From Silene conica (lineage: Eukaryota > Streptophyta > Magnoliopsida > Caryophyllales > Caryophyllaceae), in the NCBI GenBank assembly GCA_029255685.2, contig CM055317.2, positions 69,491,460 to 69,555,459 on the forward strand: DNA of 64,000 nt. Reading direction: 5' to 3'. This document shows, in pieces, positions 1-12,783 of this stretch. Positions within the stretch are counted from its first letter, which is position 1. Each line of letters opens with the position of its first letter. The translations under genes and the position numbers were made by a program. A model generated the notes under the pieces. The model saw nothing but the letters and a program-made list of their open reading frames with translations, was not told the DNA's origin and did no database searches.

Positions 1-2973
1 ATAATTGAATGGTTGAAGTGAATAAAATACGAGTCTCTCTTATGACGGTTATACCCGTTACAAGTTTGCGATAGGTCAAGTATTAACCATATGGGTAGAT
101 AAGACAAAACATATAGTTACTCCCTAGACATTCTATTTTTGTCTTATGTATCCATATGAACACTAATTAACTCATCACAAGCTTGTAGCGAATAACAATT
201 TCTGAATAAAATAACCCATCACAATCATTACTTTGCTAAGAATAGAACTGTTAAGAGTGTGACAACATTAGATCAGTGTCTAAACTCCTTCAGGTATTGG
301 CAACATCTTAGAACTGACACAAAATAAAGACAATTCATTCTCAAGATCAAGACAACAATTTTGGTCTCAAAAAACTTTGAGAATTCAAGATTAAAAGCCT
401 GAAAAAAGCGTGCTCTTTGCTCTTTTCATGCCTTAGTAACTATAAGACGTCATCATCATTTATCTCCTTGTTCCTCTCCCCACTTATAGACAACCATGAC
501 CCAACAAAAGGACCTCTCTTTCTGAAAACTCATCTAATTAACCCTAGTTATATCGCTGTCTTCGCGACTTTGTTCAAGGGGTAAAAACACCCTTTATTCC
601 CTTTGTCTATATTAGGGTAAAGTTAAGGACACCTCTCATTTTCAATAATAAGGAATTCTTCTCGGATTCTCAGAATACTGAATGCCAACATGGTGATCGA
701 GTATGTTGTGCATCATTGCAGTATTGCACTCTTATGGAGTTCTCGAATCTCAGTACTTCACTTTGTGTGTGTCGCGTGTTCAACCTTTTAATATGACATG
801 ACACTCCGACAGATGTTAAAAACATGAAACTTTTCACGAAAAATAGTCGTGTCTAACACTCGCCAGTCGTAAGCCAAGTTGCTACTAGCGTCCGACGCTT
901 CTGGTCAGGCAGCATGGTCAAATGCACGAACATTTAATGCCTCACCCAAGTTTTCTGTTCTTCCCAACAATACCTCTAATTTCGTTCAAAAACTTGAGTT
1001 TGGGTTGGGGAGAGTGCGGTAGACAGGCACTGCAAAGCAAAGATGTACTACTAGAACGGCTAAAATGGCCAACTAAACTGTTTTCCAGACTAACATTATA
1101 TTAGAGCCGAAAGACGAGTCAGCTTTAATTATCAGATTATAGGAGAATGATGGTTGTATGCTACTCCGTGATTGAAGTGAATGAGAGAATTTACAGTCAA
1201 ATACAGGGAGTACTATCTACATCTACTAGTTTTTCCATCAACAAGCTGCCGTATTTAAACTCTCAGTTAACCTTGGAGGCGAAAAACAAGCAGCAAAAAA
1301 ACAAGCAGCGAAATACAAGGCAGCTTATGGGGGAATACAAGAACCCACATTAGATGCAACAACCAGTATTGTTTTCACCTTTTTTCTGTAGTGAGCTACA
1401 GCAAGAAGAAAAACATTCATCTTTAACAGTTTCAATTATTTTCGCTCTGAAAAGCAATTCAGGGTAAAATTACAAAAGATATTTTTGAGTGGATCTCTAA
1501 CTTCCACATGATTCAGACCTGTAAACTGTACTAACACTCTCAATCTAAACGACTAGTAGAATACTACCGAGTTGCCATAAATTGTTCGATGTAAGACTAC
1601 TTGAAACTTTAGGTGGATCTATCTTGCTCACACTCAGGTAGAAGTATTAGACACGGGTACATATGCGAGTATCACACACGGCTATTTAATAAAAAAGGAT
1701 TTATTTTGTTTTAGATGAGGCGACTGTCATACCAAAATACTGATGGATATACGCGAATAAAAAGAACTCAGGAAGTATCAAAGTAACATGAAGACAAGAT
1801 AAACAACAGATCTATACAGTTTTACTATTACATCATATAGCTCCTAACTCAAAAGTAATAAGGTGATGGGTTTGAACAAAAAGGTGATGGGATTTGAAGA
1901 TGTTATCTTTCTACGCAAGTTGACTACGTGCCTTACCACTACACAGTTTCGCTACGATAGCATATAGCTCCCAGAAAAAGAAAGGAAAAAAAAATGATCT
2001 GTAAAGACTTGAGTTCCAGTAACACAAGTTCATATGATCATAATTCATATCCCAACCAAGATTGAAAACTCAATATTCAAAGTCCAAAATCTCCAGGATT
2101 CGTTCTAACAAATTACAATAATATGACTATATGACACCATTAAAACCAGTGATGCAACGAAAAAAAGTAACTTCAAGCTTTAAATTCATGAGAGATTAAA
2201 CCATACCTCAATAGTCAATATAATTCATGTAGGAAAAGTAAGGTTTCAACGTAATAACTCATTTCATATCATCAGCCCTGCCAAATACCATGGAGATTGG
2301 AGAGTCAATGAAAAGGCTCCAGGAAACTGGGGTGGGCACTAGATTAAGCAATTAAGTAACCAAGAGTATACATAAAAATATACAATTTTATCTCGAAAAC
2401 AAAGACAAGGGATATGCATGTTAAAGGAGATGTGTGCAACTGCAAAACACCTTATACATGAATGATGTACAAGGAGATGTGTGCCTGTTAAAAGAGATGT
2501 GGCATTAAACTGTTCCCGATCATGATGTTTCATCTTTAATATGGAGGTGTACTACAAAAGCATGCTAATTTGTTAGATGCAGAAAGGTTTGCTACATCCA
2601 CAACATAACGTAAGCATAATTGAAGCGAAGCAGTACAAAAAAAACAAGCAGAAGGGTACATTACAGCAGAGTACATGTACAATCACCAAATGATTAATCA
2701 TCGTCGATTAATAAGATAAACGATAGCTACAAACTAATGAATCGCTAACCTAAAGGAGAATAATTACCTTTCCGAAGTTGCAAGAGAGATTGCTCTAGAT
2801 GCTAGATGATAAACCATTTTTTTATATAAGTGAATATTCCGATATAATAACTTTCACCCGAGCCTCAGAAAGAAGAATATGTTACTGAGTAATTCATCTT
2901 CAGCATTATAGCAACTAGGCTGACTGCATATAACAAGGCGAAGTTCTAGAACAAAACAAGGGAAACGATGCTT
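1..2973. other. Gene-poor flank and 3' side of the oxygenase gene
   Basis: No recognisable coding exon. Open frames here are at most 68 codons, mutually unrelated and without known motifs. The stretch just left of 2974 must hold the 3' untranslated region of the oxygenase gene, which is read leftward; I could not fix its poly(A) site. Positions about 36-215 hold a diverged MITE-like repeat listed separately. The rest is AT-rich unique-looking sequence. Confidence 0.5.
36..215. repeat. Diverged MITE-like element of the 'gtgacggat' family (copy 1)
   Basis: The left end has atgacggttatacccgttac followed by aagtttgcga; the right end has catcacaagcttgtagcga and aacaatttctg. These match the inverted ends seen at 60.9-61.09 kb, and the inner part shares the gacaaaa / ttttgtctta segment with that copy. 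Both ends are decayed, so boundaries are approximate and no target duplication could be read. Confidence 0.45.
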
Positions 2974-5343
2974 TTATCTGTTTGCTTGAAAACCATTACC
3001 ACCATAATACTTCTTGGTGGTTTCACGGGAAAATTCCGCAAAGGTCATCCCATCCTTTAACCGTGAAGAAAGAGGTGGAATTATCTTATGTATATCTTCT
3101 TTAAGCTTCTCCACCCCCTCTTTATCGCCTCCGAAACTCTGCACATGATGACAATTTGAAATTAACTCCTCCGTTGGGTACTCTGAAAGATCAAAAGCCT
3201 TGTTCCATGCTGGATGCAAAAATACAACAAAAGTTTCCCTGCTTAGGTTTTCGAGCTCAACCGGTTGCAAAACGGAGTGAAGAGTTGACTGGAGCTTATT
3301 TCTTGACAATATGTTGGCAGACTCTCCAACCTGAAGAATGAAACTCTGGGGCGGGACCTTCACAATGCAGATATTATCTTTGTTAGGATGAATAATCTGC
3401 AAGTACGTATGGCCGCTGGGTGAGGGGCATTCCAGTCCTCCGAAGTTCATAGAACCATCTTCCTCATCTTCATCCTGGCTAAGTTTTGGTCTAGTGAACA
3501 TAGGACTAGTAAGTACAGTTAAAGTACCATAGTCATAATGCCACTGTTGCCAAAGTTCAGGAACCTTCTCACATGCCCTTCCAGCACCGCCTTTTATCTG
3601 AATTAGCTCACTAATCTTGGAGCTTTTCTTATCCTTAGAGTTGAGCAAAATCCCATTCTTTGATTTAGGTTGCCTTTTCCTATAGCCACTTTTTCCCGCA
3701 TATTCTTTAATAATGCGAGTGTCAAGACAAGAATGATAGTGAATGAGACGACCCTTTGCAGTTCCTGATTCTAATAAACTCTTCTCCAATTCCCTTCCAC
3801 CAATAGCCTTGTCGCAAATTCGTGCAACACGAAGCCCCATGTCCATCATACATAAACCAAGCTCCCTAAAGCTACCACTCAAATCCATGAAGTGATGATT
3901 TAACTTCTCCGAAAATCCATCATCTATAACAGGGGTTCGTTTACTCGGAACAAGATCATCACCATACTTCAATTGCATCGCAAAAGATGACACACACCTA
4001 TCCAGGTTTTTCAATGGAACATCGCTACCTAAGCCATGAGTCTGCAATATTTCACCCCTTCACGTCAATCAAAACTTACATGTAATGAGTGGCAGCCAGT
4101 GTGAAGCATGAACATACAAGATACAACTACAAATTCAACAACCTAATCACTGCAAGAATTCAGAATAGTACCAGTAACCCATAACGATGACATGACTTGA
4201 CCACGTCAATATAACACACGACAACCAAGACTCCGTTACCAAAGACACTAGCAATTATGCTTTTTTCTCTCAAGGAGAACATAAGAGATCTAGCCACGAC
4301 ACAAGAAAACAATCATCTCTGTGCTATAGAAACTTGTGTTTAAATGGTTCAAATGTCCATACCCAAGTCTCAGTGACCAACTGTACCTAAGCCAAATAAA
4401 AAGCCAGGAGTACCCAAGCTCCATCTTTATCTTTACTGAGCTGAAACTATGACTAGTTAACAAATAAATTACACAAATCACGTACAGGATGAACTCCATG
4501 CCTAAATCAAATCATATGAAACCTCTAAATGCTTGATAACACACATCACAACAACGTAATTCAACACAGTAACAACAGTTACTTCAACTCAACACCACGA
4601 ACGCATGAATTTCACATATCAATCGGAATCAATTAAAACCTCCAATGCTCAATTACACAATTCACAACAACATTCAACACAATAACAACAAGAACTTACT
4701 CAAAACGCCAAAACACTATGAACATTTGAATTGCATCGCGAAATCAAAATCATTTAAAACCTTCAAATGCTCAATTACACAAATCAGATCAACAAAGAAA
4801 CAACAATTAGTTCAACTCTACAGGAACTGTTAAGACCGCGAGCAGATGAAGTCGATAGCCAAATCAAAATTCTATAAAACCTTCAAATGCTAACGGCAGC
4901 CAAATTCAACATAATCACACCAATTAGTTCAATTCAACACGAACAGATAAATTAATTTAACAATTTAAATTAAACAAATCGCGTTAACAAATTCAATGTA
5001 AAAACAACAATTAAATGAACTAAACATAAACAATTAATCACATTGCAATAGAAAAAGAAATGACCATAAGGATGCGATTGCGTAGGTCGGGAGGGAGAAG
5101 AGCGAGATCGCGTGCGAGAGGAAGCAGCGTATTCCTCAAAACGACGGCGTTTGGTACGTCAGTGATAGCAAGAAGTCCGGGACCCGTAGGGCCTAGGGCT
5201 TCCATCACCGCCATTGAAATAATCTCCAGCCGTTGGATTTCATCGGACGACGACAAAGACGATGACGAAGACGAAGAAAGAGAGATGAGATCAGAGTAGA
5301 GAAGGTTGTATGGCTCTATTATCTCTCTTGCTTCTTCATCCAT
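2974..5343 (-). CDS. 2-oxoglutarate/Fe(II)-dependent oxygenase-like protein, two exons
   Basis: Exons by reading: 5065-5343 and 2974-4041, joined across a GT-AG intron (donor gtcatt, acceptor attgcag), giving 448 codons in one frame. The start ATG at 5341-5343 opens a short acidic, serine-rich N-terminus. Exon 2 carries the double-stranded beta-helix signature: an HxD pair (His about 261, Asp about 263, context WHYDYG), a distal His about 348 (context TLHSVLQP) and an Arg about 361 in SRETF as the likely 2-oxoglutarate carboxylate ligand. These are the residues that bind iron and co-substrate in this superfamily, so catalysis is plausible. A lysine/arginine-rich stretch at about residues 210-235 may be a nuclear targeting signal (inference). 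The substrate is unknown; this resembles a conserved, poorly characterised plant oxygenase group rather than the hormone or flavonoid enzymes. No frameshift or premature stop is seen. The neighbouring kinase gene lies upstream on the same strand. Confidence 0.85.
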
Positions 5344-6335
5344 GTTCCAATGGTGTTTTCAAGGTTTTGGTAATAACCTTGAACCTTTTTCATTCGTAAC
5401 TTTGCGCCAAATCAGTACTCTTGTACTCCGTATTTGGCAAACGGGTCAATCATTTCAGATCGGTTTTTTGAATTTGGGTTTTTTCCGAATTTGTTATCAC
5501 AAGTTATTCGAAAATAATATAGTTCTTCTATACGACAGTCTTATCCCGTGTTTTTTGCAAAATGTGATCATTTTATGGTAAAAAGTGACTACTTTTTCAA
5601 GCTCGGATCATTTGTTTGGGTTTTGGGTCACACGGACTACCTCGGTTCCTGATAAACAATACAAGACAATAATTACAACCACCCGCAAGGGTGAAGTCTA
5701 GTAGATAAAACTTTCGTGAAGTTCTCATCAAACCCAGATTCAAGCCTTTCACAAGCAAAATTTTATAGTTTCAAGTCTTGTAGCAGCGGTGGGATCTCTC
5801 GTGTTGACACATAAGCAGAATGTTTAGGCAAATGATAGCTATCTTAGCTATAATGCCATGACTTGTGAGAAGTAATATTTATGATCTAGGTTTAAATCCC
5901 ATAAATGATAGTGGCAAATAAGTGTTGCCAATTTGCCATGAATTGGACAATTTTGAGCAAATCTACGTAAATGACTTGTTTTGTGTTAAGAAGCTCCTTG
6001 CAAACTAATTGACTTGAGAATCCACATCTTAAGCAGCCTGTTAGATTACCATTTTACAAATTACAAAAGTTTCATTGCAGTGCAAGATGCTACAATCTGC
6101 AATAATCTAACCAGTGATCGGACCTTAGGAACGGTGTACCGTCATAAACTATCTTTGCTACTTATCGCTCCCTGCCTTCTGGGTTCAGGCCGAGCACAAA
6201 CTCACCTACCTGAAAGGCTATAACCTATGCAATCCGAAACTAATAAGATCAATACACAGTACTGCTAGTGGAATAGAGAAAAACCGTTTGTCAGCCTGGC
6301 AGTTAGTTACGTCAGTCAATCTGGTGGCTAAGCGG
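5344..6335. promoter_or_regulatory. Intergenic region: oxygenase 5' side and kinase 3' side
   Basis: About 1 kb between two genes that are both read leftward. The right part must contain the kinase 3' untranslated region, the left part the promoter and 5' untranslated leader of the oxygenase. I found no convincing TATA box or other element, no transposon ends, and only short unrelated open frames. Confidence 0.4.
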
Positions 6336-9300
6336 CTAAGCGGCAGTCTCCTTGAAGCTCTTAGCCAGCCAAATAGCGGTCTCTCTTGGGGATACCTTCT
6401 CAGGCCCAAAGGGCTTCAACAACACACCAAGCTCATCATATCTCTCCTGCTTTAAAAGCCGGGCACTGAATTCGAGCAAACCCTCTAATGCCTCAGCACG
6501 TTGTTGATATGATGATGTATCAAACCGTCTTTGGTTGGAATCTGACGATGATTTGCTCGATGCTTCGTTGACTACATCTGACTTGGGCAAACCCGTGTTT
6601 AATATTTGAACAATGCACTTGTCTTTGGTCATGGAACGATCGACTGGATTTGGTGAGGTGGTGGAGCACTGAGCTGATGTTGAGGAAGTTTTATGTACAG
6701 GGTACAGTGGATCCTCTGAAGATGCTAACGGAAACTCTGCCATTTTATTGATATGTGGAGCGTTGACGGACACATCAGGAGACTCAACGCTGTGAAGAAG
6801 CCCAACACTCGATTTGTACTCAGAGATTTGGTTTCCTGGTTTGGTGCTCGAGATTGACAGCGGTAGGGAAGCTCTGCGGGTTGGTCTCGAAGATTTGGTG
6901 GCAGGAGTATGTGACCCGGGAAGCTGCAAGGAACTCAGATCAGCAATCCGAATAGAGTATTACTACGTTATTTCAAGTCATCTCAAACATCATTTTGACC
7001 ATAATCGCCCGAGGAGGCGAGGATATCATCTACAGTAATATTTAACAGTCGGTAATTTCCAAGGAATAAAACCAAATCAAAGTAAAACGAGCATTGATCG
7101 GAACAAACTTACAGTAGTACGATTGGGAGAATTAGTTGAGATCTTAGACGATGTTGAAAGTCTTCTAAAAGCAGCAGTGCCTTTCACAGGAGTAGACAGC
7201 CTTGGAGTTCTAGAAATAGCAGAAACCTTCTGAAGCACTGAATCATCAAAAGCACTTTCCTTTTGTATACTACCAATGGACATTTCATCGAACTTGCGGT
7301 TGAAGTAACCTGAGAATCCCTGTTGTCTAAGAGAATATGGGGAAACCATTTCAGGTTCAGAGATGCTGGGATTCTGAAACCTGTCGTTACTGTATGATGA
7401 TCGGCGTCTCTCTCTGTCGACAAGCTTCTGAACCTCTTCAGGCTCGAGAAAACGTGTGTTTCTTGGATTATCATAATGGGATATTGGCAAAGTGTTTCTT
7501 CTGGGGATATCAAACTTCAGATTCATTTTGAGAACATATGGCTGAAGATGAGGGTGTCTGAGAAGCTCAACGGCCTATACAAAACAGTTGAATTAGAACC
7601 AAGTTTACATGAAGTCCTTGGAAACCTTTCACAAACTCGACTTACTTTGCTGAAACGATGATTTTGATAACGTAAATACAAAAGTTAAGTTCTCGAGGTA
7701 GTTTTAGACGAGAAAACTTTAACTTTAGGCAGAACGGAGTGCAACTCAAAATCTGACCAACAAAAACTCGAAGAGAGAAAGACACAGATATGGAAGTTCA
7801 TACACTAGGCCTCATTTCAGGATTCTTCCTCAGCATGCTCTTAACAAGACTTCGACTGCAATATAGAGAGCGGGCAAATCGATAAGCTACCAGATAAAAA
7901 GCAATATGATGCACAGGCCAAAGTTCTCAATAAAATCAGATGCTCTCCAATTGTTTAACTGGAATCAGAGAAGAAAGCATTGTATGAAATAATTCTAGAA
8001 ACGGACGGTGCTTACAATCCACCAGAATACATAGTAGGAAGCGGAGAAACAATCGATTTGTTTATCTTGTTGATCAATGCCTGCATGTCCTGCAGAACCA
8101 TGAAGAATATACTGAGAATGTTACCAAGGATGTGAAAGCGCAACACATGAACGTCAAACCCTGCATCCTCTTGACGGGAAACTTTTGTAACACAATTTTG
8201 AAACTCTGAGTGATCTACATTTTTAATGCAGTCAACGATTCATTATTTTCTGGTTTTATATTATGACGGAACACGATAAAAACGTTCACTAAGCTGGTTG
8301 TGTTTCTTGTTATTGTAAGGCAGCGGTCATTTGAAGCAGTTCTTGATGCAACTTTCATTATGGTTCATCTGAAAGTGCCTCTCAGTGTAGTTAAGTCAAG
8401 GATTGGCCGATGGCAGAAGCCTTTAACGCATTGGGGTAATGTTGTATGCTCTGGTAGCAAACACTAAACTATGACAATAGAAAGTAACGTTTCCTGAAGT
8501 AAGCAACTTACAAACGCCTTAAATGCAGGTCTAAGCGCGGCCATTTCATAGATGCAGCAACCTGAAGAACACACGTCTAAGTTACATTTACCAACAAAAT
8601 AGTAAACGAACAGAATAAGAAAGGTTAACAAGGGTACAAGACCTAACGACCAAATGTCCGACTTTGAACCATAAGGTATATCAGCAAGAAGCTCAGGGCA
8701 CATGTAACTAGGAGTTCCAACCACCTGAAATTGAACATGGTAATAGGACTTCAAATATTTGAAGAAAAACAAGAATATTAAAAATAGAACAATTAAAACA
8801 TTCCAACAAACTTACAGAAGAAGCGAGATCATCGGAAGTCAGTAACTTGGCAAGGCCAAAATCACCTGCAACCAACGTTTAACATTATTGAAAAGATCAA
8901 ATGAAGAAACAAATATAAGAATATCTGATAAACATATAGACAGAAGTGTGGGATTGATTACCGAGACGTATGTCCTGCTCTTTCGTCAAGAATATATTTG
9001 AGCACTGATACGAGTTTTACGAGAATCAGATCATGATAGAGTTCCAGAAATGACAAAAACCTCAGAAGATCTAGAAAAGTTCCTTGATAGCTTACTAACC
9101 TTAACATCTCGATGCAGTATATGATTCATATGGAGGTAATCAAGAGCCATCAGAAGCTGAACTAGCCACTTGCAAAGTTTCTACAATCAGTTCATAAATT
9201 TACGTAAGCGACCTAATTTGCTTACCAAAATATGACTAATTCGAGTAAAATAGAGCGGATATGCAATCAATCATGAACCTCTTCAGAAAAGTGATTACAG

Positions 9301-10340
9301 TTGGCTCGTTTAATAGCACCTGCCCTGCAAGCATATGGTCACAATTCCAAAGAAGTTGTGAATATGAAGGCAATCTGGGACAAATTATTTTATTAGCAGA
9401 GGCATGTTTCTGTAATAGAAGAAGCAGATAACTTACATGTCCCCTCCCTCACAATAGCCAATAACAATGCAGACATAGCAACCCTGTGATGGAATCCAGT
9501 CCGATAAAATCAACAGAAGAACGAAGGAATGCATGTTGTTTTGAAGAAAGGATGCATGAAAACACCGCGATAAAATAGAAGAATGACGACTATGTTACTT
9601 TGACTCTTCATATTATCCCTCATACCCATGTCCAACAACAGTCACTTAGACATGGATATGCCACTTGAACTTCATTTTTTTGTCAAAAACATGCAGGTTT
9701 ATCACAAAAATAGCAAGTCCAAGGGCGATACTTAAAAAACACGTCCAAGTAACATATATAAAAGCCAATGTTGTTGCTAAATTGTCGACTAAGTTCTGCG
9801 ATAAGATTGCTTAGGAATGTTCAGGGAATTGGAAAATGGAAATGTCATTACTTAACATGAAACAAACTAATGTCAAGTAGAATGGGCTAACCTTTTCTAC
9901 CCAGGAGTCCTTATACTCCACAATGAAAGGATTCCTTATTTTTGCAATGAGCTCTTTCTGTAATGTAAATAAGCAAATCGTGACGAACTAAACACAGAAT
10001 TTGTGTGTTTTCCCCATATTCTAGTAAAAAGAGAGAAAAAAAAAGAATCTGCTGACATAGTGCTGACCTCCTGGTGAGCAGATCTACGAGTCCTATCAGT
10101 TTGACGAGCAAGTCGTATCTTCTTCAAGACATACCTAGAAAGAAAGACGGAAATCAGTGTGAGAGAATTGAAAATACACTAAATGTGCCTGGGATTCTAA
10201 TCATAACAAATTCAAAGTCAGTGATACTAAAGTAGATTATTGAGATCCACTGACTTCCTCTTTTCAACTCGGTGTCTAACAAGAAGGGCTGAACCAAAGG
10301 CACCCTTCCCAACTTGTTCTAGTATCTCATACCGCTCCAT
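6336..10340 (-). CDS. NEK: NIMA-related (NEK) serine/threonine protein kinase, 14 exons
   Basis: Exons: 10255-10340, 10068-10134, 9892-9957, 9437-9483, 9279-9324, 9100-9180, 8962-9004, 8816-8865, 8643-8724, 8512-8561, 8016-8089, 7804-7855, 7113-7574, 6336-6923. Every junction is GT-AG, and the spliced length of 1794 nt is an exact frame of 597 residues. The kinase domain is complete: glycine loop GKGAFG (from residue 11), ATP lysine about 33, HRD about 127-129, DFG about 147-149, and activation-segment GTPSYMCPE ending about 173. The long basic/serine-rich tail follows, and the last 45 residues contain the block [20 protein letters not shown], which is typical of plant NEKs (NEK1-3 group). 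Length fits that group. Plant NEKs act on microtubules, controlling cell expansion and division plane; that role is from the family, not from this sequence. A 5' untranslated intron is likely because the sequence just above the ATG looks like a splice acceptor region, but I did not place the first exon. Confidence 0.93.
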
Positions 10341-12156
10341 TTCAGCTACTAGTACCTCTTCGTAATGTCTTCAGAAAAGTGTTTAATCCTAACCCTATGA
10401 ATAACAAGGAAGACAAGATTTACATATATATTGAACAATGGCAGTGTGGCAGTGTGGCGCACACAGTATCTAGAAATAACATTTACAATACTTGCTATGA
10501 ACAGAAAGATAAAAAGCACACTGAATCCTATCACAAAGTTTAACTCTTCCTTTTGGTTATCTGTGATACTGGATACACTACAGTACTACACACAGGATAC
10601 GGCCGAGACTAGTTTTCAAAATTTACAGATTTTACGACATCTCACCAAGGTTTTGTTACTGCTTGACCAAACAATAAGAAACCAGACCAAACCCTCAAAA
10701 TAGCTATCTTACACTATGCATGAATTCTAGCAAAACAATCTCAAAAAACAAAAACATTAACTAGGTTTTCTACAAAAAAGGGTTGCTTTTACCCATGCCA
10801 GACAAGATTAACTAGGAAAAACTTATCCCCACAAAGTAAAAGTATCACTGAAATAATATTTTACCATCTTTCTTAGAATTCAAACAAACATTATTTCTCA
10901 TCCAACCAAAAAGGAGTTACACTTCCATTTTCTTTCACTATTTGAGATTCCCTTGCCACAAATGTACAAGATACAAAAAGTTAAGAAGTAGCCTCTAGCC
11001 CTGTATGCTCTTACCATATAGGGATAGCAACAAAACCAATGTTACTCCGACACTTCACTTAACTACGCTGTTACCTATCCAATGGGTATCGTGTCAATAC
11101 GACACAACACTTCAACACTTCATTTTAGACCAAAAAATTGAAAAGCTTGCACAAAATAGCCGTATCCAATACTCTAACATCATATTGTTTCCGATACATG
11201 GGAGACGAGTCAGGGTAACATAGACAAAACACATGAATATAATCTAAATAATCCACAATTTATAACTTTAAGTACTATGTTTTCACCTCAAATTACTTAA
11301 ATACACAAAGCATTGTGCCCATTTAACTATTAACTAAACAACATTATGAACAATTAGAAGATTACAATAACAAGTAAAATTCAAACAACATAATCTCAAA
11401 ACAGCAGAAATTGAGTGAACAACCACAACAAAATGCTCACAGCTCTAAACTTTTTTCTTCAAAACTCCCAGACAATCACAGCATTATACTCTAATGTTCG
11501 AAAGAATGCAAATTCTACAACACAAATTATAAAATAAGACGGTCTCACACTGTTACGAAAAGTCGAAAACATTCACAAGCTAAAACCTCAAAGATGAAAA
11601 CTTTAAACAACATTGTAACTATACCAAGCTACAATAATATTTAAAAATGAAAATGCCTGAGAAAAACTACAAATTTTCACAAAATCCCACAAACCCAGTA
11701 CCTCAAAGTTCCAAACTTTCATCCCCAGAAACCCAAATGATGAAGTAAACAGAACTATGAGATGAATTTCAACATAAAAGTAAGTAAGAATGTTAAAAGT
11801 TAAAGAAATGTACCAAAAAATTGAACAGTGCAACTGAATTGAACTGAACAAATATTGTGGGTAAAATCAAGAAATTCAAAGTTTGAAACTTTGAAAATGT
11901 TTTGAGAAGTGAGAAAAGAGGGAAATATAGAGAGGAATGTTTTAAGGGAGGAGTCAAAAGAAAAGAGTGATGCTGAAAAAGACTGGTGATCAAAGCTATG
12001 CTCACAAAAGCGACAAATTCTTATCCCTTGTAAATCTCCGTGTTAAAATTAAGACGGATTAACTCGGTTTTTGTGTTTTATGAGTTTAACCTATGGCTTT
12101 GCCCTGTGAGTTGTGAGTCTAATAAATTGGTATTTTAAGAGCATTTATGTTAACCC
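10341..12156. promoter_or_regulatory. Upstream region of the NEK gene
   Basis: AT-rich sequence above the kinase ATG with no coding exon I can support. The purine/pyrimidine-biased part at about 11.85-12.0 kb could be a 5' untranslated exon on the minus strand, with the intervening stretch being its intron; this is inference from plant NEK gene structure. No transposon ends are visible. Confidence 0.35.
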
Positions 12157-12336
12157 TAAGACTCTCTTGCGACGCATGTCGCAAGCTTGTAACGGATCGG
12201 GTTCTCCTACTTGTGTATATAACATAAAATATTGAAAATTTCAAATCTTACCTTTTTCTATTCAAGTGCGTAATATTTGACCTGTCACACATTTGCGACG
12301 GATATGTCCGTTGCAGATGAGAATTTGTGTTATGTT
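12157..12336. repeat. MITE-like element of the 'gtgacggat' family (copy 2)
   Basis: The left end reads aagactctcttgcgacgc and gtcgcaagcttgtaacgga; the right end reads gtcacacatttgcgacggat and tgtccgttgcagatgagaat. The ends are imperfect inverted repeats of each other and match copies at 29.93, 49.36 and 60.9 kb. It has no coding capacity. A TA-type target is likely, but not proven. Confidence 0.5.
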
Positions 12337-12348
12337 AAATGTATAATA

Positions 12349-12783
12349 ATAGGGATTTTACTTTTTCACATACGGATTTTACTCTTTCACATACGATTTT
12401 TACCAACTTACCCTGGTTATTTTCTTAACATGCACCCCAACCATTTTAATTTTCTCTCTTCTTTCATCCTCTCAAATCAACTACTCCGTTCACCGTTCCT
12501 CCGTCATCAACTCCGTTCACCGCCGTCATATCACAACCGTCCAAACCGTCGTCCCCTCCCCTACGCCGACAAAAACAATAATGAAACACAAAATAAAAAA
12601 GATAAAAGAAAAACTAAAACTAAAACTAAAAAATAATGAAAGAATTGTTTTGTTTAGGTTTAGGAAGTAAAGTTTTGGTTTAGGGATGAGAGTTTAGGTT
12701 TAGGAATAAGGGTAGAAGATGGAAATTTTATGAAAAAGTGTATGTGAAAGAGTAAAGTCTGTATGTGAAAAAGTAATCCGATG
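12349..12783. repeat. Non-autonomous inverted-repeat element with doubled terminal motif
   Basis: The left terminus has two direct copies of the motif ttttactttttcacatacg / ttttactctttcacatacg. The right terminus carries the same two in inverted orientation (tatgtgaaagagtaaa, tatgtgaaaaagtaat). Inverted repeats are therefore about 45 bp. The middle is pyrimidine-rich and then purine-rich, without a transposase. No clear target duplication; superfamily undetermined. Confidence 0.6.

Noticed and set aside
922-1353. Two small frames of 60 and 68 codons
   Set aside because: No motif, no splice context, low-complexity end; expected by chance in this much sequence.
5680-5760. tRNA-like words in the intergenic region
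   Set aside because: No cloverleaf could be drawn and the A and B boxes are missing.
6958-7045. Possible extra exon between the last two NEK exons ([12 protein letters not shown] in the minus strand)
   Set aside because: It is in frame for only a short stretch and ends in TGA; joining 7113 directly to 6923 gives GT-AG sites and an exact frame with the usual plant NEK tail. An alternative transcript cannot be excluded.
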